From: Natronosalvus sp042663485
GTDB taxonomy: Archaea > Halobacteriota > Halobacteria > Halobacteriales > Natrialbaceae
DNA length: 64,000 nt
Assembly (NCBI GenBank): GCA_042663485.1
Contig: JBHTAF010000001.1
Reading direction: 5' to 3' (one strand)
Made by a program: the position numbers and the translations under genes. Below the pieces are notes generated by a model, which saw nothing but the letters and a program-made list of their open reading frames with translations, made no database searches and was not told the origin of the DNA. Shown piece after piece: positions 1 through 7,757 of the stretch (positions within the stretch are counted from its first letter, which is position 1; each line of letters opens with the position of its first letter).

Positions 1-1
1 C

Positions 2-367
2 GCCTACTTCACGAAAGACGGCGACCAGATGGCCGCGGCCTGTGATCGGTGGGATAACCTGCGTGACAACGCGCAGGATCTCTACCACTACCTACACGAA
101 ACTCGAATGCAGGAACAGCGCGGTACGGTCACCGCCGAAAGCGAATATCAGAAACTTCGACTCCCGAGTGCTGGTGAGGCCGTCGAAGCCGCGCCGTCAC
201 ATTACGCCGTCCTCGAGGTCGCTCCGGACGCGACTCACGATGATATTCGCGACGCTTACCGCGAGCGGATCAAAGACGCCCATCCCGACAACGGAGGCTC
301 AGAAGCCGCGTTCAAGCGAGTGCAGAGTGCGTATCAGACGCTGAAAAACGGGGGCGATTCGGCGTGA
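2..367 (+). CDS. J-domain protein, 5' end outside window
   Basis: The reading frame is open from base 2, so the protein starts upstream of the window; the first ATG inside is at 29. The C-terminal ~65 residues form a DnaJ-type J domain (HYAVLEVAPDATHDDIRDAY) with the invariant HPD motif in DAHPDNGG, the part that stimulates Hsp70 ATPase. The region before it is helical and charged and I do not recognise it. The stop overlaps the next start (GTGA at 364-367), so it is the first visible member of a coupled operon. J domains on small proteins are common in haloarchaeal proviruses and plasmids; its use here is unknown. Confidence 0.75.
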   Translation, partial: AYFTKDGDQMAAACDRWDNLRDNAQDLYHYLHETRMQEQRGTVTAESEYQKLRLPSAGEAVEAAPSHYAVLEVAPDATHDDIRDAYRERIKDAHPDNGGSEAAFKRVQSAYQTLKNGGDSA

Positions 368-744
368 ACGAAACCGATCACTCCTCGAGCGGGATTGATC
401 GACAATCTCTAGTCTGTCCGGAACAGGTGAGAATGTCGAGATCACCCCTCCGGAACGGCGTCATCGACGAACAGGACTACCCGTTCGCCGGGCGTCAAAT
501 CGTCGACGAGCAGCCCGAATTCATCACGACCCGCGAAAGAACGGACGCGGGGAGAAGGTGCATCTTCGGCACTTCGTTCGCAGACGAGTTCGATCGTTCC
601 GGTACTGTCGGCGCGGAGGTCGAACGTTCGCATGCGTTTGTATACCGCCCCAAAGGATATGGGTATTACTTCAGTAGAGGTGTCGTTTCCGAACCCCGCC
701 CACTACAGCCGGGGGCTGATCGATCAGAGGGTGATTCGGCGTGA
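364..744 (+). CDS. Hypothetical protein, cassette-like operon member
   Basis: The 126-residue protein starts with GTG inside the stop of the J-domain gene, and its own TGA overlaps the next GTG. Both ends therefore fit translational coupling, which is the main reason to call it real. I recognise no domain. Its first 14 residues (MNETDHSSSGIDRQ) and its end (DRSEGDSA) resemble those of the gene at 1293-1610, while the middle is unrelated. The core has an odd composition for a haloarchaeal protein (many Arg, Phe, Tyr, fewer acidic residues), so it could be partly degraded. Confidence 0.5.
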   Translation: MNETDHSSSGIDRQSLVCPEQVRMSRSPLRNGVIDEQDYPFAGRQIVDEQPEFITTRERTDAGRRCIFGTSFADEFDRSGTVGAEVERSHAFVYRPKGYGYYFSRGVVSEPRPLQPGADRSEGDSA

Positions 745-1106
745 GTACCCGGAAAGGCCTCGAGCGCTTCGGCGTCGTCTCGCCGACGGTCGTCCGCGAA
801 CCCGCTCGAGACGCGCAGAAAATCCCGATCTGCGCCGAGTGCGGCCATCCGGTCGCGAACTCGAAGGGGTCGCAGTCCATCGAGCGACCGACGTTCGTCG
901 ACGACGACCTGGCGGGCGTCGATCGATTGATCACATTCGGGTGGTCGTGCGAGCGCCACGCCTACGACGTCGTAATGCCGGCCCACGCCCACGGCCCATC
1001 GGCGCCGGGCATGATCGACGGCTGGATCGGCCTCGAGGTCGAGTTCGTCGACGGTCACGTTCGCCACGTTCCGACGCCGGAGCGGGAGGTGACCTATGTC
1101 GAGTGA
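741..1106 (+). CDS. Hypothetical zinc-binding protein
   Basis: The 121-residue protein starts with GTG overlapping the previous stop by 4 bases. A CAECGHPV knuckle near residue 31 and a second Cys/His group (GWSCERHAYD, near residue 87) make a split zinc site likely. Acidic residues are spread through the C-terminal half. It overlaps the following HTH gene by 11 bases. I know no function; it looks like one of the accessory zinc proteins of haloarchaeal mobile elements. Confidence 0.65.
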   Translation: MSTRKGLERFGVVSPTVVREPARDAQKIPICAECGHPVANSKGSQSIERPTFVDDDLAGVDRLITFGWSCERHAYDVVMPAHAHGPSAPGMIDGWIGLEVEFVDGHVRHVPTPEREVTYVE

Positions 1107-1296
1107 GCAAGCCCGCCTGGTCGACTTCGGCCCGGATCTCTCGCCGTTAACGGAGGCCGAACGCGAGGCCTACGTCGCCTGTCGCGAAATCGGGGTCGGC
1201 CTTCGCGAGTTCGCTCGACGAACCGACCGGCGTCCGGGTACGATTGGGAACCTGCTCGGTCGAGCAGAGGATCGCCTCGAGGAGGGATTGGCGTGA
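1096..1296 (+). CDS. Small helix-turn-helix protein
   Basis: This 66-residue protein has the layout of a sigma-70 region-4-like or MarR-like HTH. EREAYVACREIGVGLREFA gives the first helix and turn, and DRRPGTIGNLLGRAEDRL the likely recognition helix. It probably binds DNA and could regulate the operon it lies in. The ATG at 1096 sits inside the previous gene and the TGA overlaps the next GTG at 1293. The HTH assignment rests on residue pattern alone. Confidence 0.65.
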   Translation: MSSEQARLVDFGPDLSPLTEAEREAYVACREIGVGLREFARRTDRRPGTIGNLLGRAEDRLEEGLA

Positions 1297-1610
1297 GCGA
1301 AACCGATCACTGCTCGAGCAGCATTGGCCGTAGCCCCTGGTCAAAATGCGGTTACTTAGTAACGAGTTCCAGCTCGGACGATCCACACGAACATCCGGAC
1401 CGCCTACCGATCGGTCGAATCGTCTCATCGGGGCAGATTTCCGCACCGTATACGAGTCCACACTGGAGACATTGTGCAACCACCCTCTCGGTATCAACTG
1501 GTTCAGTCACTACGGCTTATCGGAGGAATTGGTCTACAAATAAGACTCTGACAAACTCATCAAAATGGGCCCTCTTTACGGGATTTGATCGATCGGAGGG
1601 CAAGCGATGA
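1293..1610 (+). CDS. Hypothetical protein, second cassette-like member
   Basis: The 105-residue frame starts with GTG overlapping the previous stop and ends overlapping the next ATG. It begins MSETDHCSSSIGRS and ends DRSEGKR, matching the ends of the gene at 364-744, but its core differs. The core is rich in Ser/Thr/Trp and poor in acidic residues, unlike a typical haloarchaeal protein, and has more A+T than its neighbours. A competing open frame runs at 1346-1543. It may be an internally frameshifted or replaced gene whose coupling ends were kept. Product unknown. Confidence 0.4.
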   Translation: MSETDHCSSSIGRSPWSKCGYLVTSSSSDDPHEHPDRLPIGRIVSSGQISAPYTSPHWRHCATTLSVSTGSVTTAYRRNWSTNKTLTNSSKWALFTGFDRSEGKR

Positions 1611-1732
1611 AGCCCGATCGCGACGCGCTTCGGTGCGTCGTCCCTCACTGTGGGCGGGAAGCGGCCGCCGCTACGCCGGATGGGCCGATGTGTTCCGAGC
1701 ACGCAGCTGAACTCGCGGAGGGTCTTCGATGA
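1607..1732 (+). CDS. 41-residue zinc-finger protein
   Basis: A short frame with ATG overlapping the previous stop (ATGA, 1607-1610) and TGA overlapping the next ATG (1729-1732). The product holds CVVPHC and, 18 residues on, MCSEH, a compact Cys/His zinc-knuckle pattern. Such micro-proteins are usual in haloarchaeal proviruses. The coupling on both sides and the metal-ligand pattern are the support; the role is unknown. Confidence 0.65.
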   Translation: MKPDRDALRCVVPHCGREAAAATPDGPMCSEHAAELAEGLR

Positions 1733-1848
1733 GCCGACTCGTCGAGAACAGCGAGTGCGAGCGCTGTGAGGAATCCATCACCGGCCTCCGTCGCCTTTGT
1801 CCCGAATGTACTCGAGAGGTCCGCCGTGCTCGAGGAGGGCCGCTGTGA
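1729..1848 (+). CDS. 39-residue zinc-ribbon protein
   Basis: A frame of 39 codons with two CxxC knuckles: CERC near residue 10 and CPEC near residue 24. The start ATG overlaps the previous stop and the stop overlaps the GTG of the large downstream gene (1845-1848). It is probably a structural zinc ribbon mediating protein or nucleic-acid contacts; no specific function can be assigned. Confidence 0.65.
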   Translation: MSRLVENSECERCEESITGLRRLCPECTREVRRARGGPL

Positions 1849-3473
1849 GTTCACAGCCGGCTACCACGCCCCACGAGAGCCATGGGCGATGGAAGTGGGA
1901 CACTTGGGGCCGCGGGCCCTACGACGCGCTCTCGAGCGTCATGCTCGGTCCACCCTTTGAGGGACACCTGAAACTGGACGTCGACGTCGACGGCGAGCCC
2001 TGGCACCTCGAGGTGACCTACTCGAAGTCGGGCTTCAAACCTCGTCCTCGAGACAATATCAACGCCTCGAGGCTCTACGAGTGGGATATCAAAGGCCGTG
2101 GACCGGGTGAGGCGAAAGCGTCGTTCAATATCTCACCCCGGTTTCCGAATATGCGTCACTGGGAAACCGGTGATCCGGTGGGCCTTCCCTGGGAGAACCA
2201 GTTCGGCGAGGTCGACGGCGTCGACGTCGAGTACGAACCCTCGAATGTCGAGCCCGAGCGAGCGCTCGAGTTGCTGCCCAAGTTCTACGCGGCGATCTTC
2301 GAGGAGGCCGGCGAACCCGTCTATCCCGAGTACTTCCGGAAGCCACCACACCCGGAGTACAGCCGCGAGTGGGCACATGAACGCTACGTCCGGATGCGCC
2401 GCGAATGGGCCGAGAAACTGGCGTCAGCGGGCGTGCTGCAGAAGATCACGCACCACCTGACCGATATGGAGGGCGTCATCGCCGAGCTGAAGATCAACAA
2501 CAAGGAGGTCGTCAACCACCAGAATCGGCTGGTGCTCGACCCAGCCGCGGTGAGCGAACTGCTCCCCGGCCACAGCTACGGGCGGAAGTTCGAGATCTAC
2601 CAGCTGAAAGATCCGGACGCGGTGTCGAAGGACCACCCATCCTACCACCCGAAGGTCGAGGTCTTGGTCAACAAGAAGATGAACGACCGCGAGGCATGGG
2701 CGTGGGCTGATCGACGCGAGGTCGTCGAGGAGATCGACGAGACGTTGATGAACTTCATCAACTGGGACGACATTCCGCTCGCACCCGACGCGAGCGCCGT
2801 GTACATTGCAGACGACCATTTCGAGGCCGTCGCTCGAGACGATCCGGTCGAACTCTATCCCGATCCGACGCCGCGCCTCGAGGCGAAAAGCGAACATCTG
2901 CTACTGACGACGCTTCGCGATCTCGGGAAGACGCCGCGAGACGTCGCCGAGAAGGTCTCGACCGACGGCGGCGTGACCGTCGACGACCTGGCCGATGAGC
3001 TGGGAAAACACCCGTCGACGATCTACCGGGCGATCGAGGAACTCGGTGAACTACTCGACCTCGAGAACGGCCAGGTTTCTTATCGAGCCCGGAAGTATCG
3101 CGAGGAGATCCGCGCCCTGGTAGAGAGTGCCGAGTATGGCATCGAGAGCTACGCCGACCGAATCCAGCACATTATGGGCCTCGCGGATCACGTCGCCGAA
3201 TGCTCGCCGTTCCAGAAGTGGCTGGCCGAGCACGGCGCCGAACTCGAGTTCGACCAGGAGGGCGAGCCGAAGCGCCTCCGCATCGACACGATCCTGTCGA
3301 CGCTTAAGGCCTCGAGTTTCGAGAGCGCCCAAGAGGTCGCCCGCGAGGCGATCGAGAAGTGGCGCCACTCGGGTAACGACCCAGCACTCTTCTCGAGGGT
3401 ACCGATGCTGTGGCGGACACCTGGAGGCGACACGGAAACGCGACCGGTCGGACGACTCGCACCCGACTGGTAG
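1845..3473 (+). CDS. Large haloarchaeal protein with central winged helix (DUF7845-like)
   Basis: I choose GTG 1845 as start because it continues the chain of 4-base overlaps; the frame is open further upstream to 1797. The 542-residue product has an N-terminal region with many Trp/Gly/Pro turns, a middle domain and, around residues 355-440, a winged-helix segment (VTVDDLADELGKHPSTIYRA) followed by a long helical tail. I believe this is the haloarchaeal family annotated as DUF7845, found in proviruses and plasmids. It probably binds DNA; whether as regulator or replication/packaging factor is unknown. It ends the operon; no gene follows for 340 bases. Confidence 0.7.
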   Translation: MSSQPATTPHESHGRWKWDTWGRGPYDALSSVMLGPPFEGHLKLDVDVDGEPWHLEVTYSKSGFKPRPRDNINASRLYEWDIKGRGPGEAKASFNISPRFPNMRHWETGDPVGLPWENQFGEVDGVDVEYEPSNVEPERALELLPKFYAAIFEEAGEPVYPEYFRKPPHPEYSREWAHERYVRMRREWAEKLASAGVLQKITHHLTDMEGVIAELKINNKEVVNHQNRLVLDPAAVSELLPGHSYGRKFEIYQLKDPDAVSKDHPSYHPKVEVLVNKKMNDREAWAWADRREVVEEIDETLMNFINWDDIPLAPDASAVYIADDHFEAVARDDPVELYPDPTPRLEAKSEHLLLTTLRDLGKTPRDVAEKVSTDGGVTVDDLADELGKHPSTIYRAIEELGELLDLENGQVSYRARKYREEIRALVESAEYGIESYADRIQHIMGLADHVAECSPFQKWLAEHGAELEFDQEGEPKRLRIDTILSTLKASSFESAQEVAREAIEKWRHSGNDPALFSRVPMLWRTPGGDTETRPVGRLAPDW

Positions 3474-3813
3474 AACGGCCCTCGTGAGTGGCTACACTCT
3501 TTTGTGGCTTCTTTTCAGCAATTAAGATTGTACTCAACCCGTGAGTGTGCAATTTCGGTTGTGTTCCGCTCCTCGAGGAGTCGGGCCCCGCCGCGATCGG
3601 GCCGGGCCTCAGTGGGGTCGATTCGCGTTTCGTGCGAACGTCCCCTTGCGGCGTGTCACCAAGGGGACAGAGCCAAAAATTTACAACGCTCCCGCCCCGC
3701 TTCCGCAGCGGATCTCCAGTTGATGCACTCGAAGCGGAGGTTTCCTCGACATTAGCGTGGGCGTATCAAGATGCCAAAAACTTCATGTTACAATTATACT
3801 GTTAGTCAACAGG
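3474..3813. other. Intergenic region with a short inverted repeat
   Basis: No convincing gene. TCCCCTT (3641-3647) and AAGGGGA (3661-3667) form a 7-bp inverted repeat with a 13-nt loop. It lies between the winged-helix operon and the Mrr-like gene and could be part of a terminator. Base composition shifts from GC-rich to AT-rich at about 3.7 kb. Confidence 0.4.
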
Positions 3814-4371
3814 ATGGACAAGCGAGACGAAATTCAAAAGGAGTTATTCGAGATAGAATCCAACGACTTCGCCGATTTCACAGCAGATCTATGGGAACAT
3901 CGTGGTTATAAGATTGATCGGGAAAATGCCCGTCGATCAACATTCAAGGCTACAAAGGGAGGCGGTTTCTTCAGATCATCTACGACCGAACTGGTCCAAC
4001 CGTTCTACCGAGAAGGGTACAAAGTGGATAAATCAGCAGTAAATGGTGTTCTTGATCTTCGATGGGACGACGACGTTGATAAGATCGTAGTAGTTACGAC
4101 GACAGAGTACACTGAGGGTGCACGCAAGCAGGAGAAACGCGACGAAGTTGAAGTTTATAACGGTGAAGAGTTAGCAGATCTCGTTATAGAAGAGAATGCA
4201 GAGAGAGTTCTGAGTCGGTACACACCAGACGGATCGATACTCAAAGGGCTGTTTTGGTTCTTTGTCATACTTCCGCTGAAAATTTGCTGGTTCTTCATCT
4301 CGCTTCCGTTTAAATTGTTATTTGGCTCGGAGAAGGAAGACGACGAGTTGGAAGCACAAGCCGCCGAATAG
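3814..4371 (+). CDS. Membrane-anchored Mrr-like (restriction endonuclease fold) protein
   Basis: ATG 3814 is preferred over the upstream open frame because the fold starts right after it. Residues ~15-135 follow the Mrr-type pattern: an N-terminal DFADFTADLWEHRGYKI helix/strand unit, then the KIVVVTTTEYTEGARK strand/helix and a final VYNGEELADLV. The usual D...QxK metal site is not evident; the place of QxK reads LVQPF. Residues ~142-171 are strongly hydrophobic (two membrane passes or a hairpin), followed by an acidic tail. It may be an inactive DNA-binding or sensor variant tethered to the membrane. The gene is richer in A+T than the core genes. Confidence 0.65.
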   Translation: MDKRDEIQKELFEIESNDFADFTADLWEHRGYKIDRENARRSTFKATKGGGFFRSSTTELVQPFYREGYKVDKSAVNGVLDLRWDDDVDKIVVVTTTEYTEGARKQEKRDEVEVYNGEELADLVIEENAERVLSRYTPDGSILKGLFWFFVILPLKICWFFISLPFKLLFGSEKEDDELEAQAAE

Positions 4372-4780
4372 TCTTTTTGCGTACCATTGAGATTGTACAT
4401 TGATCGGATCGACGACTGTTGCCCCTAAGGGGGCAGGGTAATCTTGCGGCGCGCAGAACGCGCGCCGCGCTCGAGATTGGGTCGATCGGCTGGAAACGGA
4501 CGGCTCATACCCTCAGTACACCCCTACGGTGGGGATGGTACCTCGCTAACCAGGATTGTCGAGTGTGTTTAGGGTGGGCCGATTCGGCCACTAAGATTAC
4601 CTTCTTTGCGGACAATACTCAATCAGCGCGGGGGAGTCTGTCGTTGCCACGTCGGACTTATAGCTGATCAGCCAACCAACCACATCATTGTTAGTTCCCC
4701 GCGCTATTCCTATCCTTTTACAGTTCGTCTTGAACCCTAACTGTCTCTTATGGATTCCGAAGAGCTCTTTCGTTGAAATC
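4372..4780. other. Intergenic region with a strong hairpin
   Basis: A T-run follows the Mrr-like stop (4374-4378). GCGGCGCGC (4446-4454) and GCGCGCCGC (4460-4468) make a perfect 9-bp stem with a 5-nt loop, preceded by a smaller palindrome near 4422-4437. A frame at 4419-4667 exists but has no haloarchaeal protein character. No gene called. Confidence 0.4.
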
Positions 4781-5545
4781 CTACGAGTAGACTGCTTGTA
4801 GAAGGTTTTTCCTTACTGTTTCCACAGTATCTTTCTGTTCTCGTAATTTATACAGATCTTGCTCAATTCCCTCATAGTAAATTGTCTCTTCATATATTTC
4901 ATATTTCATCTCTCTAATGCTATCTACCGACTCTGGATCGATTTCATAACTGCCAGACATTTCTAATAAGTTTGTGTGTATTCCTAAAACCAGATCGTCT
5001 GCGGTAGATTCAATGTTCTCCTGCAAGCCTGGTTCAAAGCTTTCAATAATACCAAGATGGTCGTCTTGTATCTTTTCAAGACTTTCATAGAGCCAACCTG
5101 TATTATGCAACCCAGAAGAAATTTCCCATTGATAATTTGCATCATATCTCTCTTTCTCTGGTTCAACACCAACATTGATACTATACCATGAGTTTTCATC
5201 CTTGTATTCGCGCAGAATGTCTTCCTTCTCGGTGGGCTTTGTCTCTCCCATTCCAATATCCATCTCTAGTTTTGCAGGCTCACCTGTAAAGAAGGAATAA
5301 ACGATCACATCTCTAGCGATCATTTCTAAATTTGAATTGAGATCTTCATCAGAAGGTGGATTCTCTATAGCTGAGTGAACTGACCCCATTATCTTTTTTA
5401 GTTTATTTAACTCATCTGCTGCTTCCTCTAGCTCTTCTCTCTCTTCCTCGTCTTTTTTCTTAGATTGAAACATATACCAGCCAAATCCTGAGCCTAGTAT
5501 TCCAACTATAAAACTCGATATTGTTAATAGTTCCATGACAGCCAT
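4781..5545 (-). CDS. Hypothetical membrane-anchored coiled-coil protein
   Basis: A 254-residue protein with one N-terminal membrane segment (about residues 5-26), a highly charged coiled coil (KKKDEEEREELEEAADELNK, ~29-50) and a soluble domain rich in aromatic and acidic residues that I do not recognise. The gene is strikingly AT-rich with matching codon use, which points to transfer from a lower-GC source. A TATA-like element on the minus strand at about 5569-5577 lies ~27 nt before the ATG, supporting this start and a leaderless transcript. It diverges from the CBS-HEPN gene, so the two may be co-regulated. Confidence 0.65.
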   Translation of the reverse strand: MAVMELLTISSFIVGILGSGFGWYMFQSKKKDEEEREELEEAADELNKLKKIMGSVHSAIENPPSDEDLNSNLEMIARDVIVYSFFTGEPAKLEMDIGMGETKPTEKEDILREYKDENSWYSINVGVEPEKERYDANYQWEISSGLHNTGWLYESLEKIQDDHLGIIESFEPGLQENIESTADDLVLGIHTNLLEMSGSYEIDPESVDSIREMKYEIYEETIYYEGIEQDLYKLREQKDTVETVRKNLLQAVYS

Positions 5546-5802
5546 TTTGTATGTGTCTAAATTGAGAACATATAATGATTTTCTCTGGTGTCGTGACTAC
5601 GGGCCTGGAACTGCGCAGTAGAAGGGGAAAACTTTCCAAAGATTACACCAGCTCAAACCCTACCGTCTCAAGTATCAAAGGTATTTAGAAGGTGTTAGTG
5701 TTTCTATCGCTGAAGATCGAACCTAAATAGCTAGAGAAATTTGGTAAATATTCTCTTTTAACAACCCGTCAGAATTTTATATGTTTAGCATAACGGACTG
5801 GT
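5546..5802. promoter_or_regulatory. Divergent promoter region
   Basis: This 257-base spacer separates two divergent AT-rich genes. On the minus strand a TATA-like element (about 5569-5577) precedes the membrane protein; on the plus strand TTTTATATG (5775-5783) lies ~25 nt before ATG 5803. Both fit leaderless haloarchaeal promoters. Confidence 0.55.
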
Positions 5803-6753
5803 ATGGATATTGAAAGCCAACTACATACTGCCTCAGAAATTTGCTCACATCCTGCAGATGTCGAAACCATTGACTCCTATGAAGACCGTATCGGGCATTA
5901 TGAATCGAAGAATTACACCTTTCTACCAATCCCCTCTTCAGAGAAATACTACAATACAGAACAAGGCTGGCTAAAGGATCTAGAACAAGAACAAGTTCTA
6001 AAGGAAGACACGCACTTGATGGATGTTCTAAGGAAAATGCAGAAATATCCATTTTTGCTTGTAGATTATATAGATGATGATGAATATTATGTATATGAAG
6101 GCGAAGAAGCCAAAACTACAGTTCCCGTGGACTGGGTAGAAAGAAATAATGAACTTATACATTTAAACATTCAAGGAGAATTTCTCGATGGTGAAGAGTT
6201 GTTAGAATATTTTTCAGAAAAAGATCCGATCTCGATACACGCACTCCGAGAACAGTATCCAGATATTGCCGATAGTGAATTGAGTTACAAATATGATGAA
6301 CAATATGGAATGATTACTCTTGTAGACTTGAATAAGCGCGGTATGAAACAGATGCTTTATAAGGTAATCTCAGAACTCTCTGCTTCCTTAGGTGAGAAAA
6401 TCGAATCAAGATATTCTGATTCAAATGCCATTCTGAAGCACCTGAGGCCTGTTACAATTGGCAGATGGAAGAAGGACCAGATAAATGGATTAGATATGCA
6501 TGTCTCAGAGCACATGAATCTTTTAGAGATGATGCAAGTAATTCAAAGTTCGAATAAGGATTTTGTTGAAGAGTGCGGATTTGAATCTAAAAGCGATGTA
6601 GAAACCCTCAATAGTATTAATGAGATTAGGAATAGGGTTATGCACGCAAATAGATCACTCGTGTATGAGAGAAAGGAGATTTCGGAAATAATTGAAATGG
6701 TGAACGATTCGCAAAGAATTGCATCAAATATTTCTATGGCTGTGCAAGACTAG
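5803..6753 (+). CDS. CBS-like / HEPN-domain protein, putative RNase
   Basis: 316 residues. Residues ~70-180 have a CBS-domain look: a degenerate ligand half, then YGMITLVDLNKRGMKQMLY, the form in which bacterial CBS proteins run into a helical domain. Residues ~185-310 are helical and contain the HEPN signature R-x4-H (RNRVMH, Arg276-His281), the catalytic pair of many metal-independent RNases of toxin and antiviral systems. A ligand-controlled RNase is therefore plausible. The gene is AT-rich, has its own promoter (5775-5783) and is divergent from the coiled-coil membrane protein. Function is inferred from these motifs only. Confidence 0.6.
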   Translation: MDIESQLHTASEICSHPADVETIDSYEDRIGHYESKNYTFLPIPSSEKYYNTEQGWLKDLEQEQVLKEDTHLMDVLRKMQKYPFLLVDYIDDDEYYVYEGEEAKTTVPVDWVERNNELIHLNIQGEFLDGEELLEYFSEKDPISIHALREQYPDIADSELSYKYDEQYGMITLVDLNKRGMKQMLYKVISELSASLGEKIESRYSDSNAILKHLRPVTIGRWKKDQINGLDMHVSEHMNLLEMMQVIQSSNKDFVEECGFESKSDVETLNSINEIRNRVMHANRSLVYERKEISEIIEMVNDSQRIASNISMAVQD

Positions 6754-6893
6754 TTTTCGTTCCCGCTGTTATGCCCCACGGAACAATCTCATTAATTATA
6801 CTTGAGAGATTTTTCATCCAATCAACACTGGCCTTGTGACATCAATAGACTCCCTTCTTATCGTATGTTATTATGGATCACATTGCAAACCGA

Positions 6894-7353
6894 TCAGGGT
6901 ACCACATCTGTAATAGATAATTTCGTTTGCTGAGTCCCCCGATGATCACCTCCGCCATGCCACCGAAGCAACGGAAGATTCGAGGCCTTGCACATCCTAT
7001 CTTTGACGATCGTCAACCCCGATCGCCCATGCGGCCGGTACACTACGAAACAGTACCAGCCATCCGCTCGCCGTAACCGGTCGTGGTACGCTTTGTAGAC
7101 CTTGAAATTCCCCGGTTGCCCATCGCTGTGCTCGAGCATCGTGCTCTTGATCTCGACGGGCGTTCCGTTCTGGAACTTCGCATCGTGCCAGCTCGAGCGC
7201 TCGAGGTCGAACCGTCGCTTCCGGACCATGCGCTTCTCGCAGATCGTGCCGAAGTGGTTCGCTCGCTTCGAGCGATTCACGCCGACCACGCGCTATGCGC
7301 GCCTGTGCATTCGTGTAAAGCGCCTCCTGGTCGGCGCCGTTGGTGCCGGCCAT
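6894..7353 (-). pseudogene. Frameshifted nuclease-like gene
   Basis: The minus strand starts ATG 7353 (MAGTNGADQEALYTNAQARI) after a GGAGG element 8-12 bases upstream, but the frame goes astray after about 20 codons. The following bases in another frame continue a coherent protein, GVNRSKRANHFGTICEKRM onward to 6894, open from 7289. The two parts join if one base is restored near 7297. The downstream part has a PVEIKSTM strand (an ExK-type metal site), a conserved-looking basic/aromatic core and resembles small nuclease-like proteins of haloarchaeal viruses as I recall them. Either a recent pseudogene or a sequencing error. Confidence 0.6.
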
Positions 7354-7757
7354 GTTTGCCTGCCTCCATCGATGGCTGTCTCTACTGGCTCGGGCGCCAT
7401 CCCCTGGGGATTGTCAGCCGAATCGTCGTCAATCGCGGAGTCATTGACGCCGCCTGTCACGAGAACGGCGTGAGCATTCGCAAGTACGCTTACGTTGATC
7501 ATTATCGGGACGGTCGTCTTCCTCTACGACATGGTGGCAAAGCGATTCACGTTGCGTTCGGTTTCGATACCACACGACACGCCAGGACGGGGGACAATCC
7601 CCGGTCGGGTAATGGCCGAAGACGACAACTGACCTCGCGGAGAATCAGCGGCTGCTTCCGTTCCAGATATATTTCCGCCGTCGAGTTCACGACGTCCGCA
7701 ACGGCTCACTGAAAACGAGTCGCGTACTGAGCGACGACGAAACGGGGACCGATCCCT
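7354..7757. other. Intergenic region, no supported gene
   Basis: Short frames occur (7293-7502 and 7524-7709, minus strand). The first could be an upstream partner of the frameshifted nuclease gene, but it would overlap it by about 60 bases and shows no domain. I see no promoter or repeat that supports either. This spacer marks the boundary between the accessory segment and core genes. Confidence 0.3.

Noticed and set aside
442..633. 63-residue acidic minus-strand frame inside 364-744
   Set aside because: Its composition is haloarchaeal-like and it could be real, but the plus-strand frame has overlapping start and stop junctions on both sides; no partner or motif supports the minus frame.
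1797..1844. Upstream extension of the large winged-helix gene
   Set aside because: The frame is open, but it overlaps the 39-codon zinc-ribbon gene; the 4-base overlap at 1845 is the better start.
4419..4667. 82-residue plus-strand frame
   Set aside because: Contains the hairpin and has no acidic character or promoter; read as spacer.
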